A stretch of 64,000 nucleotides of DNA from Desulfovibrionales bacterium. Its GTDB lineage: Bacteria; Desulfobacterota; Desulfovibrionia; Desulfovibrionales; Desulfovibrionaceae. The stretch lies in assembly GCA_030156255.1 (NCBI GenBank), contig JASGMV010000007.1, forward strand, positions 1 to 64,000. Direction: 5' to 3'. Below are positions 48,337-57,314 of this stretch, piece by piece. Both the position numbers and the translations under genes were made by a program. Below the pieces are notes generated by a model that saw only the letters and a program-made list of their open reading frames with translations, was not told where the DNA came from and searched no databases. How positions within the stretch are numbered: the stretch's first letter is position 1; each line of letters begins with the position of its first letter.

Positions 48337-50562
48337 ATGAGCTTTGAACCGCCTCAAGACATTGAAAATCCAGCCATCAGTGCAAACGCCCTGCTGGTGT
48401 TGGAGCGTCGGTACCTCCGCAAGGACGAGGAAGGCGATCCTTGCGAAACCCCCAAGGACATGTTTTGGCGCGTGGCCGCCGCCATCGCCGAGGAAGAGGG
48501 AAAATACGACCAGTCCCCCTGGAGCGTGGAGGATTTGTCCCGGGAATTTTATCAACTTTTCACCTCGAAAGCCTTTTTGCCCAACTCCCCCACCCTCATG
48601 AACGCGGGGCGGGAGCTGGGGCAGTTGGCCGCCTGCTTCGTGCTGCCCGTGGGCGACTCCATGGAGGAGATATTCGACGCTATCAAGAACGCGGCGTTGA
48701 TCCACAAGTCCGGCGGCGGCACGGGTTTTTCCTTCTCCCGGCTCCGGCCCAAAAACAGCCGGGTGGGATCCACCGGCGGCGTGGCCTCCGGCCCCATCTC
48801 CTTTCTGAAGATTTTCAACACCGCCACGGAGCAGGTCAAACAGGGCGGGACGCGCCGCGGCGCCAATATGGCTATCTTGCGGGTGGACCACCCGGACGTC
48901 ATCGAGTTCATCCGCGCCAAGGAGCGGGAGAGTGAACTCAGCAACTTCAATCTCTCCGTGGGGCTGACCGAGGCCTTCATGCGCGCCGTGGAGGCCGACG
49001 AGGAGTACGATTTGGTTGCGCCCCATACGGGAAGCGTCACGCAGCGTCTCAAGGCGCGCGAAGTCTTCGCCCTGCTGGTGCGCAAAGCCTGGGAGTGCGG
49101 CGATCCGGGGATCGTTTTTCTGGACCGCATCAACCGCGACAATCCCACCCCGGAGCTTGGCGAAATCGAGGCCACCAATCCTTGCGGCGAACAACCGCTT
49201 TTGCCTTACGAAGCCTGCAATCTGGGCTCGATCAACCTTTCCGTCATGCACGACCCCGCCGCGCCGGACGGCGTGGACTGGGAGAAACTTAAAAAAGTCG
49301 TGCACCTGGCGGTGCGCTTTCTGGACAACGTCATCGACGCCTCCCTGTATCCCCTGCCGTCCATAGCCGAAATCGTCCGCGCCAACCGCAAGATCGGCCT
49401 CGGCGTCATGGGGTTCGCCGACCTGCTCTACCGTCTGGGAGTCCCCTACGACTCGCGGGAGGGGCGGGAAATGGGCGAGGCCCTCATGGCCTATGTTCAG
49501 GACGAGTCCAAAAGCGCCTCGAAAATTCTGGCCAAGGAGCGCGGCCCGTTTCCCAACTACGAGCGCTCCACCTGGGGCCGGCGCAACCTCGGCCCGTACC
49601 GGAACGCGACCACCACAACCATCGCGCCCACGGGAACGCTTTCCATCCTGGCGGAATGCTCGTCCGGCGTGGAGCCCCTGTTCGCCTTGAGCTACGTGCG
49701 CCATGTCATGGACGACGACCGGCTCGTGGAGGTCAATCCCATCTTCGAGCAGGCGCTCAAGGACAACGGGTGCCATAGCCATGCTCTGATGGAGGAGGTG
49801 GCCAGGGGCGGATCGGTCCAGGGGGTCGCGCATCTTCCCGAAAAATTGCGTCGGGTCTTTGTCACGGCCATGGACATCGCTCCCCAAGACCACCTCAAGA
49901 TGCAGGCCGTTTTTCAGAAACACACGGACAACGCCGTGTCCAAAACCGTGAACATGCCCAACGACTACACCGAGGAGCAGGTCTGGGACATCTACGTCAA
50001 GGCCTATGAGCTGGGGCTCAAGGGCGTGACCGTCTACCGCGACGGCTGCAAAAGCGCCCAGGTTCTATGCACCGGCGAAACGGACAAGAGGGCCGAGGCC
50101 GAACGGTCCGTTAAGGACCGGCCGGACATCATCTACGGTTTCACCCAGAAACTGGAGACGGGCCTCGGGATGCTTTACCTGACGGTGAACGAGGTGGACG
50201 GCAAGCCGTTCGAGGTGTTCGCCACCATCGGCAAGTCCGGGCGGTCCATCACGGCCAAGGCCGAGGCCATCGGCCGACTGGTCTCGCTGGCCCTGCGCAG
50301 CGGCGTGGACGTGCGCGAGATCGTCAAGCAGCTCAAGGGAATCGGCGGGGAGCACCCGCGGTTCCAGAAGAAAGGCTTGCTGCTCTCCATCCCGGACGCC
50401 GTGTCCTGGGCCTTGGAGAATCGGTATCTCAAGGGCGAAAACATCGGCTACGACGCCAATTCCCTGGACAAGCCCATTTGCCCGGAATGCGGAGAGCCGC
50501 TGTTCTTCGAAGAGGGGTGCCTGGCGTGCAAGGCGTGCGGCTACAACAAGTGCGGCGGTTGA
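48337..50562 (+). CDS. nrdJ: Adenosylcobalamin-dependent ribonucleotide reductase (class II)
   Basis: The 741-residue enzyme makes deoxynucleotides without oxygen, using AdoCbl as radical source. Signatures: NSPTLMNAG near the N-terminus, the active-site cysteine in LAACFVLPV, the loop NPCGEQPLLPYEACNLGSIN with the catalytic N-C-E set, and SGVEPLFALSY. The C-terminus carries a TSCPD-like region and a four-cysteine zinc ribbon (CPECGEPLFF... CLACKACGYNKC), which also gives the thiol pair for re-reduction. No ATP-cone is present at the N-terminus. It is monocistronic; I saw neither a cobalamin riboswitch nor a clear NrdR box in the 213-base upstream region. Confidence 0.94.
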   Translation: MSFEPPQDIENPAISANALLVLERRYLRKDEEGDPCETPKDMFWRVAAAIAEEEGKYDQSPWSVEDLSREFYQLFTSKAFLPNSPTLMNAGRELGQLAACFVLPVGDSMEEIFDAIKNAALIHKSGGGTGFSFSRLRPKNSRVGSTGGVASGPISFLKIFNTATEQVKQGGTRRGANMAILRVDHPDVIEFIRAKERESELSNFNLSVGLTEAFMRAVEADEEYDLVAPHTGSVTQRLKAREVFALLVRKAWECGDPGIVFLDRINRDNPTPELGEIEATNPCGEQPLLPYEACNLGSINLSVMHDPAAPDGVDWEKLKKVVHLAVRFLDNVIDASLYPLPSIAEIVRANRKIGLGVMGFADLLYRLGVPYDSREGREMGEALMAYVQDESKSASKILAKERGPFPNYERSTWGRRNLGPYRNATTTTIAPTGTLSILAECSSGVEPLFALSYVRHVMDDDRLVEVNPIFEQALKDNGCHSHALMEEVARGGSVQGVAHLPEKLRRVFVTAMDIAPQDHLKMQAVFQKHTDNAVSKTVNMPNDYTEEQVWDIYVKAYELGLKGVTVYRDGCKSAQVLCTGETDKRAEAERSVKDRPDIIYGFTQKLETGLGMLYLTVNEVDGKPFEVFATIGKSGRSITAKAEAIGRLVSLALRSGVDVREIVKQLKGIGGEHPRFQKKGLLLSIPDAVSWALENRYLKGENIGYDANSLDKPICPECGEPLFFEEGCLACKACGYNKCGG

Positions 50563-50600
50563 ACGGGGAGCAAGGGCAAGCCAATCGCGGCGCCGCTAGA

Positions 50601-50692
50601 GCATATTACGCTTGAAATGCTTGCTTCACGGTGAGCGTAGCTCGCCTACAAACATTTCGCGGCAAGGATTTTGCGGACAAATCCTTGCCGCG
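50601..50692. repeat. Dispersed repeat family II, copy 2
   Basis: Begins GCATATTACGCTTGAAATGC and ends in a perfect 12-base hairpin: CGGCAAGGATTT (50660-50671), seven-base loop, AAATCCTTGCCG (50679-50690). It lies in the gap between the convergent nrdJ and methyltransferase genes. Confidence 0.75.
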
Positions 50693-50720
50693 CCGTTAAA
50701 CTTTTTCAAAGTTTAACGGC
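50692..50720. terminator. Hairpin between convergent nrdJ and methyltransferase genes
   Basis: A perfect 13-base stem, GCCGTTAAACTTT at 50692-50704 with its complement at 50708-50720, with a three-base loop. No long T tract follows on either strand, so it may work by stabilising both mRNA ends. Confidence 0.5.
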
Positions 50721-50721
50721 T

Positions 50722-51600
50722 CTAACTCCAGTTGCCGATGAGCGGGCGCATGGCCGGCGGGTTGTAGATATCGAAGGGCAGGTTGATGGCCTTCCTTAAC
50801 GACTCCAACATGGGGCAGTTGTATGTCATCGGAGTCGGCTCAAACAGAAGGTCGCCTTTGCCGCAATGGGCTATGATTTTGTGTGCGTAAAAGACAGGAT
50901 AATATCTTTTTATATCTTTTTCATATGTAACGGTAATAATATCCTTATATTCTTCATACCCTTTTTGTCCCGCAAATTCCAGCGGGGGTATTTGTATTGT
51001 TTTCAATTCTTTTTTACTTGCCAGATACTTGAAGTCCACTTTGTCGGGAATCTCAAGAAAGATATCGTTGATGCTTAATCCACCGAGAATCAACAATTCA
51101 AGAAGGCTGATAGGCGTGTACCACCTGAGATGCCCCGTGTGCCATAATCCAGGACCATAAGGAAAAAGACCTTTGTGTATCTGGTATTGCAGTCTCCAAT
51201 GGTGGATGTTGGGTGTAGCGATGATTATTTTTCCATCCTCGGTCAGCAGAGCGCGTATTTTCGTAAGCGTGAACCACGGGTCGTACAAGTGCTCGATGGC
51301 GTCATGCAATATTATATAGTTGAAATAGCCCTTGTAATTGTTGAGCTCTCCCAGATCGTGTTCTATGTTGATGCGCCAAACCTTTTCGATCGCAAGCTCC
51401 ACATATTTTGATTCGGCCGCATCGAGTTCTATTCCATATAATTCCGTACAATTTTTGTCTCGCTGCAAGCGCAAGAGAAGCGAGCCGTTGCCGCATCCGA
51501 AATCGAGAACCCGCGTGGAATTCTCGGGCACCATATTGTAGACGTTACGCCGGAATGTCGAGGTTTCGATCAGCTCATCTATAATCTTTTGTGGAAGCAT
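50722..51600 (-). CDS. SAM methyltransferase of A+T-rich, foreign appearance
   Basis: The 292-residue protein has the SAM motif VLDFGCGNGSLLLRL and LYGIELDAAESKYVE, then YIILHDAIEHLYDPW and HTGHLRWYTPISLLELL, typical of Methyltransf_23 proteins found in glycan and surface-polysaccharide clusters. The last 70 residues are Pro- and Tyr-rich with no family I know. Codon use is strikingly A+T-rich compared with every neighbour (many ATA, AAT, TTT and TAT codons), which points to recent transfer. The ATG at 51600 is preferred over an upstream in-frame start. It lies downstream of rlmN without other glycan genes nearby. Confidence 0.82.
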   Translation of the reverse strand: MLPQKIIDELIETSTFRRNVYNMVPENSTRVLDFGCGNGSLLLRLQRDKNCTELYGIELDAAESKYVELAIEKVWRINIEHDLGELNNYKGYFNYIILHDAIEHLYDPWFTLTKIRALLTEDGKIIIATPNIHHWRLQYQIHKGLFPYGPGLWHTGHLRWYTPISLLELLILGGLSINDIFLEIPDKVDFKYLASKKELKTIQIPPLEFAGQKGYEEYKDIITVTYEKDIKRYYPVFYAHKIIAHCGKGDLLFEPTPMTYNCPMLESLRKAINLPFDIYNPPAMRPLIGNWS

Positions 51601-51780
51601 GGCGTATCCGTCGATCCTTTGGATGAAGGTGAAAGCGACGATCCTAATGATTGCCCGCCGCGGACCGGCGGTCCTTCTGCGTCGGGCGTCCATCTCTGGT
51701 ATCCAACTCCAGAATTTTTCTCAACGAAAGAATCTCCACGGCCGTTTGCCGGCGCTGCTTGCGGGCCGGGCGTATTTTTT

Positions 51781-52848
51781 TCAAGTTAAAGAGCTGGGGA
51801 GTTCTTGCGCTTGTCTCGCGGCCAACTGTCCGCAGGCCGCGGCGATGTCCGCGCCCATGGACTTGCGCAGCGTGACGCTGAGTCCGTGTGTGCGCAGGAA
51901 TTCCTCGAACTCCAGGACCCGTTGCGGGGCCGGCGCCGTGAACGGCAGGCCCACCGTGTCGTTGTAGGCGATGAGGTTGACCTTGCACTTGCGCTGGCCC
52001 AGCAGGCGCACCAGCTCTCTGGCCTCGCTCGGGGAGTCGTTCACCCCGCCCAGCAGCAGATACTCGAAGGTGATGCGTTCTCTTTCGCGCAGGGGGTAGC
52101 GGTCGGCCGCGGCCATGAGTTCGTCCAGAGGCATGGCCGCCGCGGCTTTGGCCATGATCCGCTCGCGCAGGGCCTGGGTAGGGGCGTGCAGGGAGATGGC
52201 CGGCAAGGCGGCGTCGGCCCGGCCCAGAGCCTCCAGGCCGTTGGGAATCCCAACGGTGGAGACCGTGATCCGCCGCCGCGAAAAGTCCATGCCCAGCGGG
52301 CGGTGCAGCTCGGTGAGGCTCTCCAGCACCGCCGCAAGATTCAGCAGCGGTTCGCCCATGCCCATGAAGACCAGGTTCCGCAGGGGATCGAGCCCCCGTT
52401 GGGCGAGTTCCGCCCGTCCAGTGAGGATTTGTCCGAGAATCTCGCCCCGGCTCAGGTTGCGGACGAAGCCCATGGTCCCGGTGCTGCAAAAGGAGCAGGC
52501 CATGGCGCAGCCCACCTGGGTGGAGACGCACTGCGTGTAATAGCCCTGGCCCGGGATGAGCACGGTTTCGATGCGCCGGCCGTCGCGTAGCTCCAAAAGC
52601 AGCTTGATCGTCCCGTCGTCGCTCTCCAGGGTTTCGACCGGCTTCGGAGGTTGCACGCAGGCGCACTCCCGGAGCTTGGCGCGCAGGTCCTTGGAGAGGT
52701 TGGTCATGGCTTCGACGTCCAAGACCCCCTTTTGCCAAATCCATTGGTATATCTGGTCCGCCCGGTAACCGGGCTGGCCCAGCTCCCTGGCGGCGAACTC
52801 TTTCAACGCCTCCAGGGTGAAGTTCAGAAGATTGGCGGGCTCGGGCAT
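51781..52848 (-). CDS. rlmN: 23S rRNA/tRNA adenine-C2 methyltransferase RlmN
   Basis: The 355-residue radical SAM enzyme methylates A2503 of 23S rRNA and A37 of some tRNAs. The cluster motif CAMACSFCSTG is near the middle, preceded by VSTQVGCA, and the C-terminal catalytic cysteine lies in AAACGQLA; MGMGEPLLN and the mechanism-related ISLHAPT are also present. The start at ATG 52848 follows the AMIN-protein stop by seven bases. A weak ribosome site suggests re-initiation after the upstream gene. Confidence 0.95.
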   Translation of the reverse strand: MPEPANLLNFTLEALKEFAARELGQPGYRADQIYQWIWQKGVLDVEAMTNLSKDLRAKLRECACVQPPKPVETLESDDGTIKLLLELRDGRRIETVLIPGQGYYTQCVSTQVGCAMACSFCSTGTMGFVRNLSRGEILGQILTGRAELAQRGLDPLRNLVFMGMGEPLLNLAAVLESLTELHRPLGMDFSRRRITVSTVGIPNGLEALGRADAALPAISLHAPTQALRERIMAKAAAAMPLDELMAAADRYPLRERERITFEYLLLGGVNDSPSEARELVRLLGQRKCKVNLIAYNDTVGLPFTAPAPQRVLEFEEFLRTHGLSVTLRKSMGADIAAACGQLAARQAQELPSSLT

Positions 52849-52855
52849 TTTGGGA

Positions 52856-54265
52856 TCAGAACCTCGGCTTGAGCGTGAGTTTGAATCCGTCCGGCAGGCG
52901 CTCCACGACGGGCTCAACCCTGGGGTTGCCGTTCATGTAGAGCTCCAGACGCAGCTTGTCCGGGAGCAGGCTCGCGCGAATCCCTTTGACCAGTTCCTTT
53001 TCCAGGGTGAGCGTCTCAGGCCCCGTGTAGGTCCAGCGTCCTTTGAGGTCCAGAATCACCCGGTAGGGATTGCGGGCGTAGGTTCCGGTGTATCCCCCGG
53101 CCGGGCCGGCGGCCAGAATGCGCAGGACGAAGTTTTTGCCTTCCTGCGAGGGGATGAGGCGTTTCAGCGTGTATTCGGTCGGCTGGGCCGGCGTTTTGGG
53201 CGCGCTCGCCGACGTCGCTTCCGGAGCGACCGGACGCTCGGTGGGCTTTGGGCCGGCCGGAGGCGCCGCGACAACCGTCGCCTTCGAGGCTGCGGGGCTC
53301 GGCGCGGCGGCCGGGCTTTCGCCGGCTTCGCCCGGGGCCGCCTGAGCGGCTTCGGACCCGGACAGGATGCGTTTTTGGAGCTGCAGCAAGGCCTCGGGAA
53401 CGGCCGCCGCCTTGTCTTCGGACACCTGCACCGTGGTCACGGGCTTGACGGCCTTGGGAGTCTTAGGCGTTCCGGGCCCTGCCGCCGGGGGAGACGGGTC
53501 GGGCAATTCGATCATGGGCGCTTTCGGTTCGCCGGCCGTGGCGATTCGCGGTTGATCCGGCGCCGGCGCGGCTTTTATGTCCTGGGGCCGCCCCAGCAGG
53601 CCGTCGTCCTGTTTGTAGGAGAAAAGTTCGACGATGGAGTCGTTTTTCTGGAAGCGCCGTTGCACCTGTTTGACGATCAGTTTGGTTTGGGGATCGTACC
53701 ACAGGGTCGTGGACCACAGGCCCCGAGTGGGGTCGCCGACCACCACCTTGAAGGCGTCGAACGTCCCGGCCGGGACCTTGACCTCTTCAAAACCTACGGC
53801 CTCGCCTTCCACGGGATAGGGCCACTTGTCCCTGTGGGCGTCGCTGATGGAAACCGTGGAGCTCCATTTCTTGCCGGGCAAAAGCGGCCAGGAGAACATG
53901 GCGTTGTCCGGATAGTAGGTCTTGTCCAGCGGTTTGCCGTCCCGGAGGGTGGTGATGTAGTTGCGCGTCGCCTCGTCGTAGAGCTCCACCAAAACGCCCT
54001 GCTCGGGCGACGTCGTCTGGATGCGATGCACGGGACGGCCGCGCCAGACGTCGTCGGGCAGCGCCTCGTACTTGATCGTGTGCGCCAAATTCGAGCCCTT
54101 GACCACCGTGGTCCATGCAACGCCGGGCGCGGGAAAGCCGACTGGCACGGAGGCCCGGCTGTCGGTCTGGTTCGCCGTCTGGTCCTGGGCCAGCGCTTCG
54201 GGGGCCGGTGAAGCCAAAAACAGCAGACAGGCGATGCAGCAGCAGAAAAAGCGTTTTGCAAGCAT
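52856..54265 (-). CDS. Secreted AMIN-domain protein
   Basis: The 469-residue protein starts with a signal peptide (basic LAKR, hydrophobic core with several cysteines, cleavage near PEALA). Residues about 45-215 are a beta-rich region with YPDNAMFSWPLLPGKKW and VKVPAGTFDAFKV that resembles DUF3108-like periplasmic domains. A Pro/Ala-rich linker (residues about 235-375) follows, and the C-terminal 90 residues are an AMIN-like domain (YRVILDLKGRW... DKLRLELYMNG), used to bind peptidoglycan or septal sites. It is likely periplasmic and cell-wall associated. GGAGG precedes ATG 54265. It lies between a heptosyltransferase gene and rlmN. Confidence 0.82.
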   Translation of the reverse strand: MLAKRFFCCCIACLLFLASPAPEALAQDQTANQTDSRASVPVGFPAPGVAWTTVVKGSNLAHTIKYEALPDDVWRGRPVHRIQTTSPEQGVLVELYDEATRNYITTLRDGKPLDKTYYPDNAMFSWPLLPGKKWSSTVSISDAHRDKWPYPVEGEAVGFEEVKVPAGTFDAFKVVVGDPTRGLWSTTLWYDPQTKLIVKQVQRRFQKNDSIVELFSYKQDDGLLGRPQDIKAAPAPDQPRIATAGEPKAPMIELPDPSPPAAGPGTPKTPKAVKPVTTVQVSEDKAAAVPEALLQLQKRILSGSEAAQAAPGEAGESPAAAPSPAASKATVVAAPPAGPKPTERPVAPEATSASAPKTPAQPTEYTLKRLIPSQEGKNFVLRILAAGPAGGYTGTYARNPYRVILDLKGRWTYTGPETLTLEKELVKGIRASLLPDKLRLELYMNGNPRVEPVVERLPDGFKLTLKPRF

Positions 54266-54314
54266 GAGGGACCTCCACGGATCCATTGGAACGACCGGGC
54301 GAAGTCTCCCGAAG

Positions 54315-55373
54315 CTATCCCAAAGGCGCGTCTGCTTCAACAGGGCTTGCGGCGCCTATCAGCCCTAGCGCTGCGGCGCAGGCCTGTTCGGGAGTGATGC
54401 GGCGCATGCAGTCATGATGCTTTTGGGGACATTGCTTGGGGCCGTGCAGGCCGCAGGGCCGGCAGGGCAGGTCCGTCTCAAGCACGGTGGAGCCTTCCCC
54501 CCGCGGGAAGAATCCCAATTCCCGAACCGTGGGGCCGAACAAGGCGACCACGGGCGTTTTCTGGACCCAGGCCAGATGCATGGGGCCGGAGTCGTTGGAG
54601 AGGTATACGGACATCCTGCCGAGGCAGGCCGCGAGCACGGGCAGGCTCAAGCGTCCTGAGAGGTCCAGGACCGCGTCCTCGCGCAGGCCGGAGGCGCCCA
54701 ACGCCCGGGCCGCGGCGGATTCTTCCCCCGGCCCGGCGAACAGCACGCTCTTGACGCCCTGCTTGGCGGCCAGGGCCATGGTTTGTCCGAAATACTCCGC
54801 GGGCCAGCGCTTGGTGGGCCACACCGACCCGGGATGGATGCCCAGCACGGGGCCGTCCGTGAACCCGTCCAGCAGCCGCGCCGCCTCCAGAACCGCCGGC
54901 TCCGGCAGCTCAAGTTTCGGCCAGGGCGGCGTCTTGTCCAAACCCAGCGGCCCGACCAGCTCCATGAGCCGTTCGATTTCCGCAAGCTCCCGGAATTTTC
55001 TGTCCACCGTCTCCGTGTAGGCGAGCTTGTTGAACCACGGATCGTTGTAGCCGATGCGCCGGGGCGCGCCGGAGGCTTTGGCGACAAGAGCGCTGCGCAG
55101 GCTGCGGTGGGTGGATATCCATACGTCGAACCTCTCGCCGGCCAGTCGTTGGCCAAGCCGCCAGGCGCTGGCCAGAGACTTGTCCCGGCCGCGCTTGTCG
55201 AAGCCGCGCACGGCGTTGACAAAGGATAGCGCCTGGAACAACCCCGCCAGTCCTCCGCGCGTGAAGAACTGGATTTCCGCCTCGGGGTAGGCTTGCCGGA
55301 GTCGTTGCAGCAAGGGCAGGGTCAACACGGCGTCGCCCAGAAAGGCGGTTTGCCATACGCCGATTTTTTTCAC
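54315..55373 (-). CDS. Glycosyltransferase family 9 (heptosyltransferase-like)
   Basis: The 352-residue protein shows the GT9 (WaaC/WaaF) pattern: WQTAFLGDAVLTLPLL at the N-terminus, GIHPGSVWPTKRWPAEYF for the start of the C-terminal Rossmann domain, and SNDSGPMHLA and ALFGPT for the sugar-nucleotide site. Cys residues near the end (CRPCGLHGPKQC) are common in WaaF-type enzymes. It would add ADP-heptose to the LPS inner core. The next gene is the AMIN protein 50 bases downstream, and a small plus-strand gene diverges from it. Confidence 0.9.
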   Translation of the reverse strand: MKKIGVWQTAFLGDAVLTLPLLQRLRQAYPEAEIQFFTRGGLAGLFQALSFVNAVRGFDKRGRDKSLASAWRLGQRLAGERFDVWISTHRSLRSALVAKASGAPRRIGYNDPWFNKLAYTETVDRKFRELAEIERLMELVGPLGLDKTPPWPKLELPEPAVLEAARLLDGFTDGPVLGIHPGSVWPTKRWPAEYFGQTMALAAKQGVKSVLFAGPGEESAAARALGASGLREDAVLDLSGRLSLPVLAACLGRMSVYLSNDSGPMHLAWVQKTPVVALFGPTVRELGFFPRGEGSTVLETDLPCRPCGLHGPKQCPQKHHDCMRRITPEQACAAALGLIGAASPVEADAPLG

Positions 55374-55460
55374 GTGTTTCTACTCCCGCTGCGGGCGCCG
55401 GGTGCTTGCGGGATGCGGCCGCCCTTATTATGATGCCGCAAACCCGAGCCGGAGGCGCTG

Positions 55461-55700
55461 ATGAAATACATCATGTTTGAGGATTTTTCCGGAGACCCGA
55501 TTCCGATCATCTTTCCCCACCGGATCGACCATGGGGAGATGCGCGAGCAGGTTCCGTACTCCAAAGTTTTGTCCGCAGGGTACGTCCAAGTCCGCGAGGG
55601 CAAGTTCTATTGCCATGGCGAAGCCAAGTCTCTGAACGCCCGCGCCCGCTCCGAAGACGCCAAAATTCTGGACGAAAAATTCTCCAAGCCGGAAGCCTGA
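55461..55700 (+). CDS. Small conserved-looking protein of unknown function (79 residues)
   Basis: I do not recognise a family. The protein has no signal or membrane segment; it begins MKYIMFEDFSGDPIPIIFPH, and the central part (HGEMREQVPYSKVLSAGYVQ) looks like a compact beta-rich fold. The start has GGAGG at a good spacing, and codon use is normal for the window, so I regard it as real. It diverges from the heptosyltransferase gene and is followed by repeat family II copy 3. Confidence 0.7.
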   Translation: MKYIMFEDFSGDPIPIIFPHRIDHGEMREQVPYSKVLSAGYVQVREGKFYCHGEAKSLNARARSEDAKILDEKFSKPEA

Positions 55701-55833
55701 AATCTGCGGGCGCTTCTTTTTGGACCGTTTTTTGTCCGCAAACGCCGCCGCATCGCCATGCGGAAACGCTCCGCTCATAGGGTTTTTCTTTGCTGCCCTT
55801 CGAGCCGTTTCGCTTTGAGAACGTTCAACTGCT

Positions 55834-55871
55834 CGGCAAGGATTTGCCCGAAAATCCTTGCCGCGAAATGT
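55834..55871. repeat. Dispersed repeat family II, copy 3 (reverse)
   Basis: CGGCAAGGATTT (55834-55845), six-base loop, AAATCCTTGCCG (55852-55863), then CGAAATG. Its reverse complement equals the hairpin end of copy 2 including the flanking CATTTCG; the left part of the repeat is not recognisable. It lies between a plus-strand small gene and the radA end. Confidence 0.65.
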
Positions 55872-55959
55872 GTTCGTCGCACGGTGTTCAGTTTCGGATT
55901 GCAATCCACATGCAAAAGGGTTTTTCCCTTTTCCCCAATCTTATCAAACGATTATTATT

Positions 55960-57282
55960 TTAGCCGAACAGTCCTTCCTGGAGGTCCTGGAGTCGCCGGC
56001 ACCCTCCGTCTCCCGGGCGAAACACCGGTTTGTAGCCCAGCCGGCGGGCTTGCTTGAGCCGTCTCGCCTCGCCGACCACGGGCCGCACCTGGCCGTTGAG
56101 GTCCACCTCCCCCCAGAAGACCGCCGACTCCGGCAGCGGCCTGTCGAAAAAGGAAGACAGGGTCGCGGCGGCCACGCCGAGGTCCAGGCCGGGGTCCCGC
56201 AAGGCCAGCCCGCCGCCGATTTTGGCGTAGATGTCGAACTGGGCCAGATTCAGGTTGAGCCGCTTTTCCAACACGGCCAGCAGCAGATGCAGCCGGTTGG
56301 TGTCGAATCCCAGGCAGGTACGCCGTGGAATGCTCAGAAACGACCGGCTGGCCAGCACCTGAATCTCCACGGCCAGGGGCCTGGAGCCGTCCAAAGCCAT
56401 GACCACGGCCGCGCCGCTCAAGGAGCGCTCCCGCTCGCCCAGAAAGAACGTGGACGGGTCCTCCACCACGGCGAGCCCCCCGCGCTCCATGCTGAACACC
56501 AAAAGCTCGTCGCTCGGTCCGAAGCGGTTCTTGAGCACGCGCAGGATGCGGTAGCCTTGACGCCGTTCCCCCTCCAGGGACAGTACGGTGTCCACCATGT
56601 GCTCCAGCAGTTTTGGCCCGGCGATCTGCCCGTCCTTGGTGACGTGGCCGACGAGCATCAGCGTGGCGCCCGTGGTTTTGGCCTGCTCCACCAACTCGGC
56701 GGCGACGGCTCGCACTTGGCCGACGGAGCCGGGAACGCCCTCCGCTCTGGGCGAGGCCAGGGTCTGCACGGAGTCCACGATGACGAGGTCGGGCGGCGGA
56801 GTTTGCCGCAGGCCTTCGAGCGCGGCGTCCACGTTGGCGGCGGCCACGGCGGGGAGACCGGCGCCCAGCAAACCGAGCCGCTCCGCGCGCATGCGAAGCT
56901 GCGGCAAAGACTCCTCGCCTGAAACGTAGAGCGTCTTGCGCCCGAGGCTGGCGAGGCGGCCGGCCAGTTGCAGCAGCAGGGTGGACTTGCCCACGCCGGG
57001 TTCGCCGGCCATGAGCAGGGCGGCGCCGGGGACCAGGCCCGGCCCCAGCAAGGCGTCCAAAGCGCGAAGGCCGGTGCTCCGGGCGCCGAGGCCCGAGACC
57101 TCAACGTCTTCCAGCAGGGATGCGGAAAGAGCGGGGGATGAGGAAAGCGGCTTGCCGCCGGGCTTGGCCGCGACGGTCTGCGGCGCCAGAGTGTTCCACG
57201 CGCCGCACCCGGGGCACTGACCCTGCCAGCGCAGTTGCTCGTAGCCGCACTGGGCGCAACGATGGACTTCTCGAGTCTTCAC
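55960..57282 (-). CDS. radA: DNA repair protein RadA
   Basis: The 440-residue protein has the RadA layout: a zinc finger CAQCGYEQLRWQGQCPGCG at the N-terminus, a RecA-like ATPase (Walker A GEPGVGKST near residue 93), the RadA-specific KNRFG motif, and a C-terminal Lon-like domain. RadA drives branch migration in recombination repair. The start ATG 57282 is 32 bases after the zinc-ribbon gene stop. It is the last gene of the long minus-strand series. Confidence 0.95.
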   Translation of the reverse strand: MKTREVHRCAQCGYEQLRWQGQCPGCGAWNTLAPQTVAAKPGGKPLSSSPALSASLLEDVEVSGLGARSTGLRALDALLGPGLVPGAALLMAGEPGVGKSTLLLQLAGRLASLGRKTLYVSGEESLPQLRMRAERLGLLGAGLPAVAAANVDAALEGLRQTPPPDLVIVDSVQTLASPRAEGVPGSVGQVRAVAAELVEQAKTTGATLMLVGHVTKDGQIAGPKLLEHMVDTVLSLEGERRQGYRILRVLKNRFGPSDELLVFSMERGGLAVVEDPSTFFLGERERSLSGAAVVMALDGSRPLAVEIQVLASRSFLSIPRRTCLGFDTNRLHLLLAVLEKRLNLNLAQFDIYAKIGGGLALRDPGLDLGVAAATLSSFFDRPLPESAVFWGEVDLNGQVRPVVGEARRLKQARRLGYKPVFRPGDGGCRRLQDLQEGLFG

Positions 57283-57314
57283 GGCGTAGGCCTGTCCGGG
57301 CCCATGGCCTCGAT

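Noticed and set aside
48124-49923. Long minus-strand extension of the aminotransferase frame across nrdJ
   Set aside because: The extension has no similarity and lies opposite nrdJ, which has all class II reductase motifs. The aminotransferase starts at 48123 behind a good ribosome site.
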